From the NCBI GenBank assembly GCA_905221605.1, contig CAJNDS010002127.1, positions 571,149-635,148 on the forward strand: a stretch of 64,000 nucleotides of DNA, in the 5' to 3' direction. A model generated the notes under the pieces. That model saw only the letters and a program-made list of their open reading frames with translations, had not been told where the DNA came from and made no database searches. Numbering within the stretch: the stretch's first letter is position 1; each line of letters opens with the position of its first letter. The translations under genes were made by a program, and so were the position numbers. Positions 10,823 through 21,319 of this stretch are shown piece after piece. Source of the DNA: Symbiodinium natans (Eukaryota > Sar > Dinophyceae > Suessiales > Symbiodiniaceae).

Positions 10823-12220
10823 GAACCAAGTGGCTTACCGCGAAGTTTGTGTTTGACTGGAGATTTAGAGGAAACCGATGGATTCGTAGAGCTCGATTGG
10901 TTGCGCGGGAGTTCAGAACACAGGAACATCGCACAGACACATTCAGCCCGGCGACGAGCGCCTCGCTGGTGAGACTGATCCCGGTACTAGGATTGCAGCA
11001 GGAATATGCATTGTATTCTGTAGATGTGAAGGACGCATTCCTTCAGGTACCCCAAAGGAACAGGACAGCGTGTGAATTCCCAAAGGAATATGTAGAGCTA
11101 GCTTTTCGGAGAAGAAGATCCCAACTGCAGGAACGAAGGTTTGTAACTTTTGCGTGTACTTCCAGGACAGAGAGATGCAGCATTGTTGTGGAGTGACCAC
11201 TTTGCAAGCACTTTGCAGGAGCAGGACTTTGACAGGTGTGTTGCATGCCCAACTTTGTTTCGGGACAAGATGAAGAGTATTCTTGTTGTACACGTAGACG
11301 ACATTCAAGCAGCAGGAAAGAATAGGAGCCTTGCGCCAGTTCTGAGCACGCTAGGTAAAACCTATGAACTCAAGATCGAAGGCCCTTTTCTCACTGAGCA
11401 AGAACTTGCAGTAGGAGAGTCGCTTCAGACCATTAGATTCCTCAAGAGGAAATTCACGTATCACAATCATGAGTTGCACATCAAGAGTGACCCGAAGTAT
11501 CTCATCAAGCTCAAAGAAGAACTCAAGCTCAAGAGCACAGCCTCAAAGCCAACTCCTTGCACCCATGAAAGCCAGGAAGCCGATCACACCAACAGTCTTG
11601 ACCAGGAACAAGCAGCATCATTCCGAAAGTGTGTAGGAATTTTACTGTATGTAGGCCAGGATAGACCGGATTTGCCGTTCGCAGTTCGTGGACTAGCGTC
11701 AAAGATTTCGGAACCTACGTATGGGTCATGGAAACACTTGATTCATCTTGTGCAGTACATGTCTAAGACAGAAGGCTATCATCTTGTGTACAGGAAGACC
11801 CCCAGAGGCCTCAGCAATCTTCATGAGAGTATTAGGAACGGTAGCTATGACTTCACTGGAGTAGAGCCCAAAGAGTATCATCTTCTAGAGGTATTCAGCG
11901 ACAGTGATTGGGCAGGAAAGAAAGATACTCGTAGATCAACCAGCTCAGGAAACGTATTTTTGGATGGACAGGTGATCTATAGTTTCTCTCGAAGCCAGAA
12001 GACAGTCTCCCTCAGCTCTGGTGAAGCAGAGTACTACGCCGGAGCATCGGCAGCATCAGACTCAATCTTGTTGAAGGAAGCAGTTCAGTTCTTGACAGGA
12101 AAACGTTGTGTTACACATTTGCATCTTGATTCTTCGGCAGCCCGAGGTATCATCACTCGGCAGGGAGTAGAGCGTGCACCCGGTAGGGACCAAGGACAGC
12201 ACCGCCGATATAGGAACTAA
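10820..12220 (+). pseudogene. Copia reverse transcriptase and RNase H
   Basis: The first part (about 10849-11140) has ARLVAREFRTQ, FSPATS and VDVKDAFLQVP, the start of a copia RT with the first catalytic Asp. After a frame change near 11150 the second part has VVHVDD (near nt 11285, the second catalytic pair), then YVGQDRPDL, and the RNase H motifs SDSDWAGKKDTRRSTSG (near 11899), SLSSGEAEYYA and LDSSAARG (near 12127). These enzymes copy element RNA into cDNA. The expected segment between SSAARG and the VGTKDSTADIGTKPL motif is missing, so a deletion lies near 12170. Confidence 0.85.
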
Positions 12221-12617
12221 GCCCTTGTCAGGAAAACGTATCAAACTTCTTTTGCATTGGCTAGGATTCCAAACCGAAGACAACGAACCCGTAGGAAAAC
12301 AAGAGCTCAAAGACCACCGAACCCAGGAACAAGCTAAGGCTACTGTGAGGTTGATCAAGAGTAAAGGAACATTCGCGTTTGCAGCTTTGATGTTTTCAAC
12401 CATTGCAGGAATTTCAGAAGGTTTTGTTTTTGAGGGTTCAGGAAAAGTTTCAGGAACAGACATGTCAGTCATGAGAGCATCTGTGTCCATGGTGTACTTT
12501 GCAGACGCAGCAAGTGTGCAACATCAGGTGTTCTGGCCTGCCCCGTCCGCAGTTCTAGTAACTTGCCACCCAAGACCCTTGGCATCTGTGAGCGCCGCTC
12601 TTGTGCTTTACAGATAA
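12174..12617 (+). pseudogene. Copia RNase H end and hydrophobic polyprotein tail
   Basis: In a frame different from the upstream part, this segment begins with VGTKDSTADIGTKPLSGKR, the characteristic end of a copia RNase H. It continues with a charged stretch and then a hydrophobic segment (about nt 12370-12425) before the stop at 12617. A hydrophobic segment behind RNase H is shared in kind with the ORF at 1-783, which hints that both are tails of related elements. Confidence 0.6.
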
Positions 12618-14150
12618 GCCAGAGAACCCACCGAGCACTCCAGACCATGCCGAGTTTGTCTGGGTGGAGATTTGCGCTGGCCCTGTGGGAGTTTCCGGCG
12701 CGAGCTGCTGAAGACTCGCCCCACAGGTGCTTCAGGCCGCTGGATGCGCGACCCACGTTGGAACACGCATCTTCATCCATGGTGTACCCTGCAGATGAGG
12801 CCACTGTGCAATATTGGCCTGACAGTTGTTGCAATTTTTCAATCCAGGTTAGAGGCGAGGCGGACACAGGGGCATCTTCTCCCTTCTCAGCATAGTCGCA
12901 CCGAGTCGCATCCCCTATTTAGGCAAGTGTTCTGGCCCGCCCCATCCGTAGTTCTAGCAACTTGCCACGCACTCTGTGAGCGTCGGGCCACCATGATCTG
13001 CCTTCAGGCTTGCGCTATGGGCTGCCCCGAGCCTGCAAGGACTCATGAAACACGGCACGGAGCTTTCTGAGCCAGCGAGGCCTGTGCTCCCAACATGGCA
13101 TCGAGGACAGCCATCAAAGGTGTTTCATCGGACGATCCAGGCGTGTAGGAGCTCACGAATGGAAGCTGGCGCAAGGACTTCACGTGCACCTTGCTCTTAT
13201 CTACGTCGGCCTGCGGAAAGCCTGCATGGAGCAGCCTCGACTCCAGCACGGGCTCGGACTCGGAGCTTGTAGCCACAGCGTACGACTCATCAAACACGGC
13301 ACGGAGCTTTCTGAGCCAGCGAGGCCTGAGCTCCCAACAAGGTATCGAGGACAGCCATCAAAGGCGTCTCATCGGACGATCCAGGCGTGCAGGACTTCAC
13401 GTGCACCTTGATCTTATCTACGTCGGCCTGCGGAAACCCTGCATGGAGCAGCCTCGACTCCAGCACGGGCTCGGACTCGGAGTATGCCGCAGTATGCCGA
13501 CGCCACGCTAAGCTGCAGAAAAGGCTCGCCTCGAGTGCAAAGATCTCAGGACAATATACTTTGAAAGCATGAAGTCAAATCAAGAAAGCAAGTCAGCGCG
13601 TGTCGTCATGTCGTATCCGCAGCATGATTGCTACTAGCTCAAGCATCGATGCAAGAACACCACCAAGGGCAGATGTCCTGTCGTACTCACTGAAAGCAGG
13701 AACACCAAGAAAGACATGGGTTCAAGTTGCAGGGCAAGCTCACATACTCTCTCGCAGCCGAAGTCATTTTGCCGGTGCACCGGGGCAGCATTGCCGGCAC
13801 ACTGGGAACAAAACCTTGGGAACCTCGTCACATCTGTGGTGCGAGGTGGTGATCTTCCGCATCTAGCAACGTTCCCTCTCCGTGCCTGCCATCCCCCTCG
13901 CGGATGGACTGTGCAAAATTTTTGCCTGACAGTGGTTTTTCAATCTAGGTCCAAGAGGCGGAGCGGACACAGGGCAACTTCTCTCCCTTGTCAGCATAGT
14001 CTCACTCCCAGGTTAGGCATGCGTTCTGGCCCGCCCCATCCGCCGTTCTGGTAAGTTGCCACCCAAGGCCCTTGGCCTGTGAGGGTCGGGCCACCATGAT
14101 CTGCTTTCAGGCTTGCGCTAGCGGCCAAGGGCTGCACTCAGCCTGCAAGC
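12489..14150 (+). repeat. Three diverged direct copies of a non-coding unit behind the copia element
   Basis: The block containing GTTCTGGCC(C/T)GCCCC(A/G)TCCG followed by ACTTGCCAC or AGTTGCCAC occurs near 12529, 12932 and 14025. The latter two also share a following GGGCCACCATGATCTGC block and the Cys-rich-looking GCTTGCGCTA stretch. A neighbouring block with GCTGAAGACTCGC occurs near 12708 and 14337. Spacing is irregular. These may be LTR or UTR remnants of the preceding element. Confidence 0.65.
13041..13482 (+). repeat. Tandem duplication, about 225 and 198 bp, differing by a 27-bp indel
   Basis: Copy 1 (about 13041-13265) and copy 2 (about 13285-13482) share nearly every base except scattered changes and a 27-bp block present only in copy 1 (near 13147-13173). 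On the minus strand each copy is open and reads a similar peptide; the indel removes exactly nine codons. The two copies are not in the same frame, so they do not form one ORF now. Confidence 0.85.
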
Positions 14151-16683
14151 GTTCCAAGTTCAACAATCCTGCCGATTAATAAATTTCATGACCTCTGCAC
14201 ACAGACAAGCCAGATAAGCCACCAATCACTTCAGATCATGCTGAGTACGATGGCAGGCCCTCTGCAAAGGACGCATCCTGACCCATTCCGGCCAGGTTCA
14301 GGCCTGAGGGTCAGGCGGCATCCTCCGACCAGAGCGGCTGAAGACTCGCTTCAGAGCTCCAGGCTGCTGGATGCATCTTCGCATCCCCGAATATCCATGC
14401 TGCTGCGAATCCCTTCTCAGCGTGGTCGTTGGGGACCTGTTCTGGCCTTCCCCCATGTGGGCCCTCGTTCATAGCCACCGTTGACCTTTGCACAGCCAGA
14501 TAAGCCGCCGGCCTCCAGCCGGCGGCAGATGCGCGCCGCGCGGTGCGTCTGGGACTGGAGCATTGCGGGAGCCCATCGCCTTCTCTTTGCACCATGTAAG
14601 GACAGGTCGCTGGGATTGTCTGGTGTGCCTCTTGCTCCCATGGTCCCTGAAGGTGACGGCCCATTCGGAGCGACCTTTGGGGACAAAGCCCCTGGTGCCC
14701 GGAATGGAATGAAGCAGCTCCTATAGCCGTCAAGCCCCATCTCGGTGCACCCTACATATACAGGTCGAAGTATCCCACTGAGCCCAAACCCGTTGCCACC
14801 TCGTCTGGCGTGAGTCGAAGCACAGCAGGCGGCAGAACAAGGTTGTGCTGGAGCCATGGCGACAATTGAGTCCTAAACCCCTAAACTCTGCAGACACCTG
14901 TCTCGCGTGACGGCCGCACGTCTGCCCTGGGACCCCTCTGCTCGGCATAAAGAAGGTGCCTTAAGGGTGCAACTTTCCCAGCATTTAAGGGTCCGGGATT
15001 TAGCATAATCCCCCAGCCCTGAAACGCCTCAGAGTACTTTTGCAGAAGCAGCAGTGGCACACTCAAGCAGCAAGGCTGAAAGCCCACGGGGTTCAGCGCC
15101 GGGCTTTCTGGGACTTGTGGCTTCCTTATGGGCGTCCGAAGTCTCAGCCGAACAGTCCTCTCTCCTTTCCATGTCGAGTAGCATGGCAGGCCCTGTATTC
15201 ATCCGGCAGCATGACAACGACAGCCCTTCTTGGGCGTCGTGCAAGGCTGCAGCACTTTCACGTGGTCCCTGTCGAAGAACGTGTCAAGGGCAAAACATGG
15301 CCATAGCTCATAGTCACCTGGAGTGCAGTTTAAGAGGTTCGTTGTCACGACACAGGCACACACCTCTTCATCAAGGTGGAGGAGGATTCCGGGAGAGACG
15401 AGGGCAAGGAGTAGTCAATGCGTCCGGCTATGGCAGAAGGTCTTAAAACCAAGCCTGCTCACTCTTGGATTCGCTGCGGTCTCCAGGCAAAAAGTTTGAC
15501 TGCGTTGATGGACAGAAGAGTATGGACCGTAGCATTCGTTGAGGGGTGGGCAGTTATATGTAGGGCCGCTAATGGATTGCAACCTTATTTGGGTTTCTTA
15601 AGAACCTCTACTTGTAGCTGCCCATGAACCTTCAAGGTAGGCCGGGTAGAGGCAGTACGTGGGGCGGTACCTGTCCAGCGGCGCAGCACTGTCACTACCA
15701 GCGTTAACATGGGCAGCTAGGGATCCTAGGTAGGATAAGGGGGACCCTTAAACGGGAACCCCTTCTTAACCCTCTTCTGGCCCTCTTAAACCAGGGACCT
15801 TATTCAGAGGGTCCATATCCCCAAGGGTCCCCCTAATCCTATTATCTAGGGAATGGCGTGAGGCTTATCGCTGGATCATGGATTGCTTTCATCTCTCCAG
15901 GCCATAGATTTTTCCTTGACGTCTGCTCCTGAACTATCTTCCTGGCCTCCCTAGGCTCACAGGGCTTGTCGTGATTGTTGGCGAGTAGTCCTCCCCCCCC
16001 CTCCGCTTGAAGCCGCAGGGGGGTAAGAAAACTTAAATCCAAGCCCTCATTAACCCCTACGAAGGAAGCTCTGACTTGGCGAAACAACAAGTAGCCTTGT
16101 CCCGATCTCGCGATCTTGCGTGATGGCTTGCCCCCCCCCCCCCCCACACCCTCTCCACCCCCACCCCCTTCAGTCATCTCCCTCCGCCCACCCCCACCCC
16201 CCCTACTGGACTTCCGCGACTTACACCGATCTGAGGGCCGGTAGTTAAGTTTTCTTTCGGCAGTCCGATGATCTTCCGACACACTCGCAGCATGCCGACC
16301 GCATTTGTCTTTGTAGTCTCTGTGTCGTGCAGGGTGCTCCTTGGGGATCAGTGTGGCGCCCTTGTAATCATGCTGCCCCTGCAGGCCTCTTCCTTCTCTA
16401 GTTTGTAATGTCGATTCCTCTGTGCTGATCAAGGGAGAGTTGGTCGTACAACTAGAGTGCAAAGACATGGTGGTAGAAAGCATCACTTGCTTCTGTGCTC
16501 AGCAGCCAAAGCTTAGGCAGAATGTGGCGAATATTCGAGTCATGTGAAGATACCTTGGCTGAAGAGACGTTGGCAGCATCTCGAACATGCACTAAGACTA
16601 GGTTCACCTAGCTAGCCATCACAACTCGCTGGCAACCCTGGGTGCTTTCGCTTCAGCTCTTTTTGCCGAGGCGCCTGCGTTTG
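14151..16683 (+). other. No supported gene; low-complexity and fold-back DNA
   Basis: Several overlapping ORFs of 60-210 codons occur on both strands, but none has a domain and the longest (minus, 15842-16486) crosses a C-rich tract at 16131-16210. A fold-back element lies at 15721-15852. Telomere-like repeats begin at about 16684. Confidence 0.45.
15721..15852. mobile_element. Fold-back element (MITE-like), about 130 bp
   Basis: The left end reads TCCTAGGTAGGATAAGGGGG. The reverse complement of the right end (15826-15852) reads TCCCTAGATAATAGGATTAG followed by GGGGACCC, giving imperfect terminal inverted repeats of about 27 bp. The centre holds CCCTCTT/CCTTAAA-like fragments. No transposase is encoded. 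Confidence 0.7.
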
Positions 16684-16774
16684 TGACGTTAGGGTTTAGG
16701 GTCTAGGGTTTAGGGTTTAGGGATTAGGGTTTAGGGTTTAGGGTGTAGGGTAGGGTTTAGGGCTTAGGGTTTAG

Positions 16775-17115
16775 GGTTATCCAGGTCAACGCACATACAA
16801 AGCCGCAAGAGGTTCGTGACAACGCCAGGTGGTGTGGAGCTCGAGAAGATGACGGGGTATGTGCACAGCCCAGATGTCAAGTCTTTTGACCCTAAACCCT
16901 AAACCCTAATTAAACATCAGATATTCCAGCCTCGTTGGTACAGCCGTTTTGTAACCCTAAACCCTAAACCCTAAACCCTAAACCCTAAACCCTAAACCCT
17001 ACACCCTAAATCTCTAATAAATGCTCCAGCTACAACCTCATCGGTTCAGCTGTTCACCTTGACCTCTGAGGCTCCACAAAACGTGGAGTCGCCGCCAAAG
17101 AAGGGAGGTGCGGCC
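16775..17115 (+). other. Two exon-like islands upstream of gene A
   Basis: Island 1 (about 16778-16880) can be read without stop as a peptide containing RKRFVTTPGGVELEKMTGYV. Island 2 (about 17030-17115) reads TSEAPQNVESPPKKGG and ends with an ATG at 17116-17118 just before the next array. Both are flanked by arrays. They may be 5' exons of gene A, whose first resolved exon begins with two bases of a split codon, but the junction could not be fixed. Confidence 0.4.
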
Positions 17116-17733
17116 ATGCGAGGGTTTGGGGTTTCGGGTTTGGGGTTTAGGGTTTGGGGTTTAGGGTTTCGGGTTTGGGGTTTAGGGTTTGGGGTTTAGG
17201 GTTTCGGGTTTGGGGTTTAGGGTTTGGGGTTTCGGGTTTGGGGTTTGGGGTTTCGGGTTTGGGGTTTAGGGTTTAGGGTTTGGGGTTTGGGGTTTCGGGT
17301 TTGGGGTTTAGGGTTTAGGGTTTGGGGTTTGGGGTTTCGGGTTTGGGGTTTAGGGTTTCGGGTTTGGGTTTAGGGTTTCGGGTTTGGGGTTTAGGGTTTA
17401 GGGTTTGGGGTTTCGGGTTTGGGGTTTGGGGTTTCGGGTTTGGGTTTTAGGGTTTCGGGTTTGGGGTTTAGGGTTTAGGGTTTGGGGTTTAGGGTTTAGG
17501 GTTTGGGGTTTAGGGTTTGGGGTTTAGGGTTTAGGGTTTGGGGTTTGGGGTTTGGGGTTTTGGGTTTGGGGTGTAGGGGATTAGGCTTGAGGGTTTGGGT
17601 TGTAGGGGTTTAGGGTTTAGGGTTTGGGGTTCAGGGTTTAGGGTTTGGGGTTTAGGGTTTAGGGGTTTAGGTTTGAGGGTTTAGGGTTTAGGGTGGCAGA
17701 CGATCATCCCCCCACGCCCCCTCCCGAATCCAG

Positions 17734-20700
17734 GAATCGACTACTCCAAGTTCGACAAGATCGAGGACCTTGGCAACCATGCGACCCCAAACCCATGGAG
17801 GGTCCCTGCACCCTAAACCCTAAACCCTAAACCCTAAACCCCAAACCCTAAACCCTAAACCCTAAACCCCAAACCCCAAACCCTAAACCCCAAATCCGAA
17901 ACCCGAAACCCTAAAACGTAAACCCTAAACCCTGACTTCTTGGAGGACTCTGACGACGAGAAGCCGGAGAAGGCTCCCGAGAAGCCGGACCGGCGCTTGG
18001 CCAGTTCTCGCATCCGTAAAGGAATGTAGGGTTTAGGGTTTAGGTTTAGGTTTCAGGGTTTAGGGTTTAGGGTTTAGAGTTTAAAGTAGGGGCCGCACTA
18101 CCATGAATGGGGTGGTTTAGGGTTTAGGGTCTCGCAGGGTTGAGGGTTTAGGGTAAGGGTTTAGGGTCCAAGGTTCTTCGGGCTTTTAGGGTGTGTACGG
18201 CCTCTAGGGTTTTAGGGGTTTTGGGGTTATGAATCGTTTTGTGGTTTTTAGGGTTTGTAGGGCTTCGGGTTTAGGGCTACAGTTTAGGGTTTAGGGTCCC
18301 TAGACCCTAAACCCTAAACCCTAAACCCTACACCCTAAACCCTAAACCCTAAACCCTAAACCGAAACCCGAAACCCGAACCCCTAAACCCTCAACCCTCA
18401 ACCCTAAACCCTAAATAAACCCTACACCCTAAATCCTAAACCCCAAACCCTAAACCCTAAATCCTAAACCCAAATCCCTAAACCCCTCGTGAAGCATCTT
18501 GTGGCCAAGGCCGAGGCGGAGAAGCCTCACTGCCACAACTGCCACAAGGACTGGGTTCACGAAGTATTAGGGTTTAGGGTTTAGGGTTTGGGGTTCAGGG
18601 TTTAGGGTTTGGGGTTTGGGGGTTTAGGGTTTAGGGTTTAGGGTTTAGGGTGTGTGGTTTGGAGCCCTCGCCCCTCTTGCTGCTGCCGCCTCTTGCGTCG
18701 TTGAATGATCCGGAATGTTGCATGGCCCTAAACCCTAAACCCTAAACCCTAAACCCTAAACCCTAAACCCTAAACCCTAAACCCTAAACCCTAAACCCTA
18801 AACCCTAAACCCTAAACCCTAAACCCTAAACCCTAAACCCTAAACCCTAAACCATAAACCCTAAACCCTAAAACCCTAAACCCTAAACCCTAAACCCTTA
18901 ACCCTAAACCCTAAAACCCAACCCTAAACCCTAAACCTAAACCCTAAACCCTAAACCCTAAACCCTAAACCCTAAACCCTAAACCCTAAACCCTAAACCC
19001 TAAACCCTAAACCCTAAACCCTAAACCCTAAACCCCAAACCCCAAACCCCAAACCCTAAACCCTAAACCCTAAACCCTAAACCCTAAACCCTAAACCCGA
19101 ACCCTAAACCCTGAACGCTCAACCCTCAACCCCAAACCCTGAGGACGTGCAGAAACCGCTCCGATGCGGAGTCTGCAAAAAGGTGCCGGCGTCTCGGATG
19201 GGTCCACACAGGGGAGTTGTTCCTCCAAAGCTCTAACCAGGGTTTAGGGTTTAGGGTCTGGGATGTTTCCCTTACTGGGGTCTAAGAGGATCATATTGAT
19301 GAGTCAATAACCAAGCCGCCATTCAGTTGGGGCATCTCTCGCACGAGGTCCTACTGCTCACCGGCCTGTCAGAAGGATGACTGGTCCTTTCACAAGAGAG
19401 TCTGCAAGAAGCCCGAGGAGAAGGCCAAGGTGCGGTGCCCAGAATAAACACCCCCCAGAAGCCCTAAAGCATAGACCCGTAAAGTCACCCAGAAGCCCCT
19501 AAAGCCTAAAACCCTAAAACCCTAAAACCCTAAACCCTAAACCCTAAACCCTAAACCCTAAACCCTAAACCCTAAACCCTAAACCCTAAACCCTAAACCC
19601 TAAACCCTAAACCCTAAACCCTAAACCCTAAACCCTAAACATTGCAGTGTGAGGCCGCCCCGAAGAAGGCGCCCGCCTCGGAAGCCAAGCGGCCGGCCAA
19701 AGAGGACCGGGTGGTGGACAACGACGATGATGATGTCGGTACCTGGCAGATGCCTTGGTCCACATGGAGGGTTCCCCAAGCTTCCCCTCTGCATGCCGTT
19801 TGAGGTTTAGGGTTTAGGGTTTAGGGGTTTAGGGTTTAGGGTGAGGTACCGGCATCGGGAGTGGAAGCCCACGGAGGAGCCCAAGAAGGACCGCCGTCCA
19901 TGTGCACGGGTCGATTTTTTTTTAAAGCTCAAGGTCGAACAGCAACCCCAGACCCTAAACCCTAAACCCTAAACCCTAAACCCTAAACCCTAAACCCCAA
20001 ACCCTAAACCCTAAACCCTAAACCCTAAACCCCAAGTGTGTGTTTTGCTTTGTTTTGCGTTGTTTCGCAAGCGACTGAGGAGTTCAAGCCGGTTCAGGTG
20101 GAGGCCAAGGCGGCGGAGAATGCACAAAACACGGTTTTGGTTGTTAGGGTGTAGGGGTTTAGGGTTTAGGCTTGGGGTTTAGGGTTTAGGATTTAGGGTT
20201 TAGGGTTTAGGGATTTAGGGCTTCAACCAAGGCGGGGAGGTTCGCAGGCCACCGGGGCAGGATGCACTGGACGCTCGAAGTGGACGGACTTCCTGCGTGT
20301 CTGTTGCTTGACCCTAAACCTTAAATCGACAGCCTTGAACCCTAAACCCTAAACCCTAGACCCTAAACCCTAAACCCTAAACGCCTACACGACGGGAGGT
20401 GGAAGCTCCCACGGAAGACTCGTCGCCTGCGAAGGCCTCCCACAGCCGGCTTTCGTGGTGGATGACCGGAACCCGAACCCAAACCCTCTAAAGGGCGATG
20501 TAGCTCTAAACCTTAAACCCTATAAACCCTATAAACCCTATAAGCCCTATAAACCCTGTAAACCCTATAAACCCTATAAACCCTATAAACCCTGTAAACC
20601 CTATAAACCCTATAAACCCTATAAACCCTATAAACCCTATAAACCCTATAAACCCTATAAGCCCTATAAACCCTACAAACACTATAAACCCTATAAACCC

Positions 20701-21282
20701 GAATAAACACTATAAACCCTATAAACCCTATAAACCCTATAAATCCTATAAGCCCTATAAACCCTATAATCCCTATAAACCCTACATCCTGGACCCTAAA
20801 CCCTAAACCCTACACCCTACACCCTAAACCCTAAACCCCAAACCCTAAACCCTAAACCCTAAACCCTGAACCCTGAACCCTAAACCCAAAACCCTAAACC
20901 CTAAACCATCCACGACCTGTCAGCCCGAAACCCTATAACCTCTTGGAACAGTTTGGATCAATGAACCCTAAACCCTACGCCCTAAGCCCTAAACCCCTAA
21001 ACCCCTAAACCCTAAAACCCGCAAATCCCTAAACAAACCCTAAACCCTAAACTGGTTCTTAGTACGGAATGAGGGAATGAGGTTCCTATGTAGTCCCTTA
21101 GAGGGTGAATCTAGGGCCCTTATTCCTTAAATCCTAAACCCTAAACCCTCATTCCCTAGAAAGAACCAGGGGTTTCTGACCCAGGCAGGTTCGGCCTGGA
21201 ACGCCGCCGGGACCTGGGAGGAGAAAGATGCCCGGTACCTCGGTGTCTTGCGCCCTTAACCTTCAACCCTCAACCCTCAACC

Positions 21283-21319
<37 letters not shown>

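Larger units (their letters stand above)
9399..12617 (+). mobile_element. Decayed Ty1/copia-type retrotransposon (integrase C-terminus, RT, RNase H)
   Basis: The domain order integrase then RT then RNase H on the plus strand is that of Ty1/copia. Gag, protease and the integrase core are not seen, so the element is 5'-truncated or too diverged to the left. A (GA)n expansion, a frame change near 11150-11200 and a deletion near 12170 break the polyprotein. No LTR pair could be proven; related direct repeats lie downstream (12489-14150). Confidence 0.85.

Noticed and set aside
10543-10940. Minus-strand Leu-Ser repeat ORFs
   Set aside because: They arise from the (GA)n tract and are antisense to the copia polyprotein.
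15842-16486. Minus-strand 214-codon ORF
   Set aside because: Gly-rich only where it crosses C-tracts; no domain and no coding-like flanks.
20455-20710. ORFs of Lys-Pro-Tyr (plus) and Tyr-Arg-Val (minus) repeats
   Set aside because: Pure translation of the CCCTATAAA array.
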